A DNA stretch of 64,000 nucleotides from Bacillus sp. (in: firmicutes). GTDB taxonomy: Bacteria > Bacillota > Bacilli > Bacillales > Bacillaceae_J. Under the pieces are notes generated by a model that saw nothing but the letters and a program-made list of their open reading frames with translations, made no database searches and was not told the origin of the DNA. Both the position numbers and the translations under genes were made by a program. The stretch's first letter is position 1, and the number at the start of each line of letters is the position of its first letter. Below are positions 59,306-64,000 of the stretch, one piece after another. Where the stretch lies: positions 248,001 to 312,000 of the forward strand of contig DUSF01000037.1 in NCBI GenBank assembly GCA_012842745.1, read 5' to 3'.

Positions 59306-60963
59306 TGAAAGGGATCGCAAGTATCGATACTAAAGATGCTAAACTGACGATGGCCCATCTATATGTTGCTTTTATAGCATTATTATTAGGTGCATTGGCT
59401 GGACTATTACAAGTATTTGTACGCTCAGGTAAATTTACTTTACCAGCAGGAATTAATTATTACCAAGTTTTAACCGTTCACGGTGTATTATTAGGTCTCG
59501 TACTTACTACTTTCTTTATTATTGGATTTATCCTAGCCTCTCAAGCGAAAGTTACTAGCTCACTTACTGCTGGTGAGCGCCGTACTGCTTGGATTGGTTA
59601 TACGTTAATGACAATTGGTGTTGCCATTGCTGCTACATTTGTATTGTTAGGTAAAGCTTCTGTTCTATTTACATTCTATGCACCATTAATGGCACATCCG
59701 TTATTCTATATTGGACTTACATGCGTTGTTGTTGGTAGTTGGATAGAAGGCGGCGTTATTATTAAGCGCCATTTTCGTTGGAAAAAAGCAAATCCTGGTC
59801 AAATTTCACCACTATTAAGCTTTATGGGTGTAGCTACAATTATTCTTTGGTTAGTAGCAGGTCTAGGTTTAGCTACAACTGTTTTAGTGCAGATTATTCC
59901 TTGGTCATTAGAACTTGTACCGGCAATTGATGTATTAATTAGCCGTACATTATTCTGGTATTTCGGTCACCCACTAGTATATTTCTGGTTAATGCCTGCT
60001 TATATGGCTTGGTATGTAATTATACCAAAAATCATCGGTGGTAAAGTCTTTAGTGACGCTTTAGCTCGTCTTTCATTTATATTGTTCTTATTATTCTCAA
60101 TGCCAGTTGGATTCCACCATCAATTGCTAGAGCCAGGTATTGATCCATTCTGGAAATATTTACAGGTAGTTTTAACGTACTTAGTTGTTATTCCATCGTT
60201 AATGACAGCCTTCACTTTGTTTGCAACGTTTGAATTACGAGGACGTGAATTAGGTGCTACTGGTTTATTCGGCTGGTGGAAAGTGTTACCTTGGAAAGAT
60301 GCTCGTTTCTTAGCTCCATTTATGGGTATGTTGTTATTTATTCCTGGGGGAGCTGGCGGTATTGTTAACGCTTCTCACCAAATGAACCAACTTGTGCATA
60401 ACACGATTTGGATTACAGGTCACTTCCATTTAACAGTTGCATCAGCATGTGCATTAACATTCTTTGGTATTACATTCTGGATGGTACCATCTATTACTGG
60501 TCGTAAATTAACTGATAAAATGAATAAGTTTGCTCTTGTCCAAACTTGGTTATGGACAATCGGTATGGTATTCATGTCAGCAGCGATGCATGCAGCAGGG
60601 CTACTTGGTGCGCCACGTCGTTCAGCGTTCTCTGAATATGCTGGTAATGCAGACTCATTATCTTGGATTCCTTACCAACTTGCTCAAGCAGTCGGCGGAA
60701 CATTCCTATTCGTTGCTGCCCTATTAATGGTTGCAATCTTTATTAACCTAGCATTCTTCGCACCTAAAGGCGAGGAAGAATTCCCAGTTGCTGTTGTACA
60801 TGAAGGTGCTGAAAAAACACCAGCTGTGTTTGATAACATTAAAGTTTGGATTGCAGTAACATTTGCATTAATCTTATTTGCATACACAATTCCATTTATA
60901 GATATGATTCAAAATGCACCTCCAGGATCACCTGGTTGGACTAATGTTATCGGAAGAAACTAA
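59305..60963 (+). CDS. Cytochrome ba3 oxidase subunit I
   Basis: A 552-aa, about 13-helix haem-copper oxidase core. Low-spin haem ligand in VLTVHGVLLG; CuB histidine and cross-linked tyrosine in GHPLVYFWLMPAY; CuB pair HH in GFHHQ; haem a3 and low-spin ligands in ITGHFHLTVA. The sequence is of the B family (ba3), with a single main proton channel, suited to low oxygen. Terminator directly behind. Confidence 0.95.
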   Translation: MKGIASIDTKDAKLTMAHLYVAFIALLLGALAGLLQVFVRSGKFTLPAGINYYQVLTVHGVLLGLVLTTFFIIGFILASQAKVTSSLTAGERRTAWIGYTLMTIGVAIAATFVLLGKASVLFTFYAPLMAHPLFYIGLTCVVVGSWIEGGVIIKRHFRWKKANPGQISPLLSFMGVATIILWLVAGLGLATTVLVQIIPWSLELVPAIDVLISRTLFWYFGHPLVYFWLMPAYMAWYVIIPKIIGGKVFSDALARLSFILFLLFSMPVGFHHQLLEPGIDPFWKYLQVVLTYLVVIPSLMTAFTLFATFELRGRELGATGLFGWWKVLPWKDARFLAPFMGMLLFIPGGAGGIVNASHQMNQLVHNTIWITGHFHLTVASACALTFFGITFWMVPSITGRKLTDKMNKFALVQTWLWTIGMVFMSAAMHAAGLLGAPRRSAFSEYAGNADSLSWIPYQLAQAVGGTFLFVAALLMVAIFINLAFFAPKGEEEFPVAVVHEGAEKTPAVFDNIKVWIAVTFALILFAYTIPFIDMIQNAPPGSPGWTNVIGRN

Positions 60964-60984
60964 GAAATACTATGAAATAAATCA

Positions 60985-61028
60985 CAAAAGGGCAGATTCT
61001 ACAAAAATTTGTAGAATCTGCCCTTTTA
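60985..61028. terminator. Strong bidirectional terminator
   Basis: AAAAGGGCAGATTCTACAAA pairs with its full complement over about 20 bp. Confidence 0.92.
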
Positions 61029-61037
61029 CATTTTTAT

Positions 61038-62555
61038 TTACAATCGATAAATAGTTGTATATTTTTCTTCAAGATAGCGTATTAAATAATCAGAATTTAA
61101 TCCCTCTCCTGTTACATCTTTTAAAATTTCAAGTGGTTTTTTTAATTTTCCATATTGATGAATATTTTTCGTCAACCATTCCTTAATTGGATGCAAATTT
61201 CCTGTCTGCAATAGTTCATGATAGTTTGGAAAATCCTTTAGCATCGCTACTCTAAATTGAGCCGCATAAATATATCCTAATGCATAGGAAGGAAAATAAC
61301 CAAAGCTGCCGCCAGCCCAATGAACATCCTGCAAGACCCCTTCCCCATCATGCTTTGGTTTCACTCCTAAATACTCTTCCATCTTTTTATTCCAAATCGT
61401 AGGCAAATCCTTTACCTCAATTTCATCATTAAATAAACCTTTTTCAATTTCATAACGGACCATCACATGGAGCGGATATGTTAATTCATCTGCTTCAATC
61501 CGAATTAAAGACGGTTTCGATTCATGAATACCATTGTAAAAATCGGTGATTGAAACATCATCAAATTGGCCCTCATTGTAGGATAGTAGCCTTTCGTAAA
61601 AATACTCCCAAAAATGATAGTCCCTTGCAATGTAATTCTCCCAAAATAGTGATTGCGATTCATGAATCCCCATTGATGTACCTTCACAGAGTGGTGTACC
61701 AACTAAATCTTTTGATATATTTTGTTCATACAATGCATGACCACCTTCATGAATGGTTCCAAAGACAGCCACTCGAAAATCGTTTTCAACATATTTTGTC
61801 GTTACCCTGACATCACCTGGATTTAAAGTAATTTCGAAAGGATGAACTGTTTCATCTAGTCGGCCTGCCTCAAAATCATAACCCATCTGCTTCAAAACAT
61901 CGATACTAAATGCTTTTTGTTGTTCTTTCGGAAATGTCTTATATAAAAAATCTGTCCTTGGTTTATTTGGAGATTCAGAAATTTTCCGTACGAGCGGAAC
62001 AATTTTATTGCGTAGCTTTGCAAATGTTTCATCCAATATTTCAACCGTCATACCTGGTTCATACAGATCCAAAAGAATATCGTAGTTATTTCCTCCCGCT
62101 TTTGCTGAACCCCAGTAACTGATAAATTTCTTATTACATTCGACGAGCTTTTCTAAATAAGGGCGGAACATTTCAAAATCTGCTTTCGCTTTCGCTTCTT
62201 CCCACACCGATTCCGCTTTTGATTGCAGGATAACATATTCCTTGTATTCATCTTTTGGAATTTTCGTGTTATGCACATAATCCTTTTTGCATTCTGCGAC
62301 TGCTTTTTTTGTAATTTCAGAAAGTCCATTTGCATTCTCTAAAGTAGAGATAAAGCTTTCCATTTCTTCAGAAATTGACATTTGGAACACTTCCTGTGAA
62401 ATCATCCCGATGACTTCTGAACGTTGCTCAATCCCCTTTCTCGGCGCTCCTGTACGCATATCCCAAAAGATTAAAGACAATGCTTCATTGTATGCCGACA
62501 TTTTTTTTACATATTCTAAAAAATCTGCTTCGACGTTTTGTATTGTTTGGCCCAT
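61038..62555 (-). CDS. ypwA: M32 metallocarboxypeptidase (Taq type)
   Basis: A 505-aa zinc carboxypeptidase. The HExxH motif is H269-E-G-G-H273 (TIHEGGHALYE), with a later glutamate ligand in IHESQSLFWEN. Length and sequence match B. subtilis YpwA (501 aa), which prefers longer peptide substrates. Cytoplasmic, no signal. GGGGG lies 9 nt upstream of the ATG. Confidence 0.93.
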   Translation of the reverse strand: MGQTIQNVEADFLEYVKKMSAYNEALSLIFWDMRTGAPRKGIEQRSEVIGMISQEVFQMSISEEMESFISTLENANGLSEITKKAVAECKKDYVHNTKIPKDEYKEYVILQSKAESVWEEAKAKADFEMFRPYLEKLVECNKKFISYWGSAKAGGNNYDILLDLYEPGMTVEILDETFAKLRNKIVPLVRKISESPNKPRTDFLYKTFPKEQQKAFSIDVLKQMGYDFEAGRLDETVHPFEITLNPGDVRVTTKYVENDFRVAVFGTIHEGGHALYEQNISKDLVGTPLCEGTSMGIHESQSLFWENYIARDYHFWEYFYERLLSYNEGQFDDVSITDFYNGIHESKPSLIRIEADELTYPLHVMVRYEIEKGLFNDEIEVKDLPTIWNKKMEEYLGVKPKHDGEGVLQDVHWAGGSFGYFPSYALGYIYAAQFRVAMLKDFPNYHELLQTGNLHPIKEWLTKNIHQYGKLKKPLEILKDVTGEGLNSDYLIRYLEEKYTTIYRL

Positions 62556-62786
62556 AACGGTGTACCCCCATTTTCCAGTTTCACAATATATATTCTACAT
62601 CAGTGGTTATTACTCCTATTCCCTTGTCAATAATCTTTTTTCCAAGCAAATTTCCCCATGTATTCCCATTATAGGCAGGTCATTTGCTAATTATCCCCTT
62701 GTATTATGCTTGCACTATTGCTCAACGGATTAAAATGTAAATAATTGTTAATGATAATACTAAAATAATGGTAGGAGGTTTGAAAT

Positions 62787-62912
62787 ATGACTGATTTGGC
62801 TGATGTATTAATATTTATGGGGAAGGATATTGCTTCGATTATTGGAGGTATGGCTGTCTTTGTTTTCTTCTTTTCTTTTCTTGCTTATACATATGTAAAT
62901 ATGCTGCGCTAG
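62787..62912 (+). CDS. 41-aa membrane protein, function unknown
   Basis: One hydrophobic segment (IIGGMAVFVFFFSFLAYTYV) after a short soluble start MTDLADVLIFMGKDIA. A strong TAGGAGG at 7-8 nt from the ATG and a terminator behind. Looks like a real small protein of the CydS-like size class, but no family is named. Confidence 0.65.
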   Translation: MTDLADVLIFMGKDIASIIGGMAVFVFFFSFLAYTYVNMLR

Positions 62913-62928
62913 AGGCGCAGGAACTACA

Positions 62929-62979
62929 CAGAGAAGAAAGTAGGCGCATGATATTACTCACACACCTACTCTCTTTTTA
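62929..62979 (+). terminator. Terminator of the 41-aa gene
   Basis: AGAAAGTAGG / CCTACTCTCT stem with T5 on the plus strand; it overlaps the end of ypsC. Confidence 0.65.
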
Positions 62980-64000
62980 GTGGGCGCTTGCCCCAATATT
63001 GATAGTAATTCGTTTGAATGAAGCCATTAAAAAGCTTTCGTTTTTTCGTGGCTTCTTTACCGTATAATTTTTCAAAGGCTGGATGTGAAGTCAACATATA
63101 GACAGACCATGTATCATATGGCGCAAATGCATGGCCCATATCTTTATACATTTGTTCGACTGCTTCCTTTTCACCAAGGCGTTCTCCATAAGGAGGATTG
63201 CCAACAATAACGCCGTATTCTTTTTTCGTTGTAAAATCTTTAACTTGCATTTGTTTAAATTGAATCACATCACTGAGACCCGCTTCCAACGCATTCCCTT
63301 TGGCCATTTCTACCATTTTATGATCAATGTCAGTACCTGTTATATCTAACGGTTGATCGTATTTAGCTAAATCCTCTGCCTCTTCGAAAGCTTGATCCCA
63401 ATGTTTTGAATCAATCCAATGCCAAGCTTGCGAGACAAATTCACGGTTGAATCCTGGAGCTATGTTTTGTCCGATAAGTGCTGCTTCCAATGGGATTGTT
63501 CCAGATCCGCAAAAAGGGTCGACAAACGGCCGGTCTGGTGTCCAATTTGTCAATAATACAAGTGTTGCTGCTAAAGTTTCTTTTAAAGGGGCCACTCCTT
63601 GATCTGCACGATAGCCCCGTTTATGTAGACCTATTCCACTTGTATCAATTGTTAATGTCACGACATCCTTTAATAAAGCAACTTCAATCCGATATAATGG
63701 CCCATTTTCATCAAACCAGCTTGTACGATTATAGTGATGCTTTAGCTTTTCAACAACTGCTTTTTTTACAATAGCTTGACAATCCGAAACACTAAAAAGC
63801 TTTGATTTAACGGACTTGCCGATTACTGGAAACTCACCATCCTCTGGAATAAAGTCGCCCCATGGCAAGGCTTTTGTTTTTTCAAAAAGCTCATCAAATG
63901 TTGTTGCTTTAAATTCGCCGACCTTTACTTTCACCCTGTCCGCTGTCCGAAGCCAAAGATTGGCTCTGCAAATAGCCGATGGATCTGCTTCAAACATAAT
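62966..64000 (-). CDS. ypsC: YpsC 23S/ncRNA guanine-N2 methyltransferase, 5' part outside window
   Basis: The frame stays open to the edge, so the N terminus (about the first 40 residues) is missing. The rest matches B. subtilis YpsC (385 aa): remainder of the THUMP domain (RTADRVKVKV), then the methyltransferase with SAM motif DPFCGSGTIPLEAA and the catalytic NPPYGERLG. It belongs to the RlmL/RlmK-type family that makes m2G in 23S rRNA. The upstream part is expected right of the window. Confidence 0.93.
   Translation of the reverse strand: MMFEADPSAICRANLWLRTADRVKVKVGEFKATTFDELFEKTKALPWGDFIPEDGEFPVIGKSVKSKLFSVSDCQAIVKKAVVEKLKHHYNRTSWFDENGPLYRIEVALLKDVVTLTIDTSGIGLHKRGYRADQGVAPLKETLAATLVLLTNWTPDRPFVDPFCGSGTIPLEAALIGQNIAPGFNREFVSQAWHWIDSKHWDQAFEEAEDLAKYDQPLDITGTDIDHKMVEMAKGNALEAGLSDVIQFKQMQVKDFTTKKEYGVIVGNPPYGERLGEKEAVEQMYKDMGHAFAPYDTWSVYMLTSHPAFEKLYGKEATKKRKLFNGFIQTNYYQYWGKRPLKRE

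Noticed and set aside
62913-62965. RNase P RNA next to ypsC
   Set aside because: The gap on this side is too short and lacks the conserved rnpB sequence; it would be expected on the other side of ypsC, outside the window.

Overview
The window reads as a chromosomal segment of a low-G+C, endospore-forming Bacillaceae (Bacillus sensu lato). Support comes from strong AGGAGG-type ribosome binding sites, many TTG/GTG starts, a small acid-soluble spore protein of the SspL type, spore and cell-wall LysM hydrolases, an SLH-type S-layer protein, and many genes resembling those of the B. subtilis metA-cspD-ypzA-ypeQ-ypeP and ypbS-ypbR-ypbQ-bcsA-ypwA-ypsC regions. I see no insertion sequence, prophage, CRISPR array, tRNA or rRNA gene. 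The genus cannot be fixed from the sequence alone. The last gene (ypsC) runs off the right edge.

Layout. 0-7 kb: a LysM-NlpC/P60 wall hydrolase, a KinB-like sensor kinase, YpjP, an aminotransferase, a YpiP-like methyltransferase and a second NlpC/P60 enzyme. 7-17 kb: ABC-F factor YfmR coupled to an HD hydrolase, DEAD-box helicase YfmL, metA, an RraA-fold protein, an FAD oxidoreductase and a sugar nucleotidyltransferase. 17-31 kb: a lipoprotein, a CDGSH Fe-S protein, asnB, topB, a LysM-GH18 enzyme, an SLH-anchored YcdB-like protein, cold-shock protein, ypzA, ypeQ, ypeP and an acetolactate-synthase-like enzyme. 30-36 kb: an RND efflux operon with TetR gene and two matching operators. 36-42 kb: sspL, a candidate non-coding RNA, small genes, a large S-layer protein, a sulfurtransferase and ypbS. 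42-51 kb: a cluster with RDD, SpoIIM-like, DUF58, MoxR, DUF4350, DUF4129 and a polytopic membrane protein. 50-57 kb: a HEPN-like/CBS protein directly behind the two-headed dynamin DynA, a Fur-box-controlled micro-ORF and the alkylpyrone pair bcsA-ypbQ. 57-64 kb: an orphan CheX-like protein, carbonic anhydrase, a ba3-type oxidase operon, M32 carboxypeptidase, a 41-aa membrane protein and ypsC.

Most unusual points: (1) three different short-period repeat families in three intergenic gaps, each starting about 90-116 bp upstream of a start codon; (2) an apparent independent ~150-nt RNA gene with a near-consensus promoter and a GNRA-capped terminator at 36.7-36.9 kb; (3) a HEPN-type RNase motif fused to CBS domains next to DynA; (4) the MoxR/DUF58/DUF4129/DUF4350/SpoIIM/RDD membrane cluster, of unknown role; (5) a Fur box in front of a 29-codon membrane ORF; (6) paired operators explaining control of the RND pump. 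All functions are read from sequence motifs and family memory; no database search was run.
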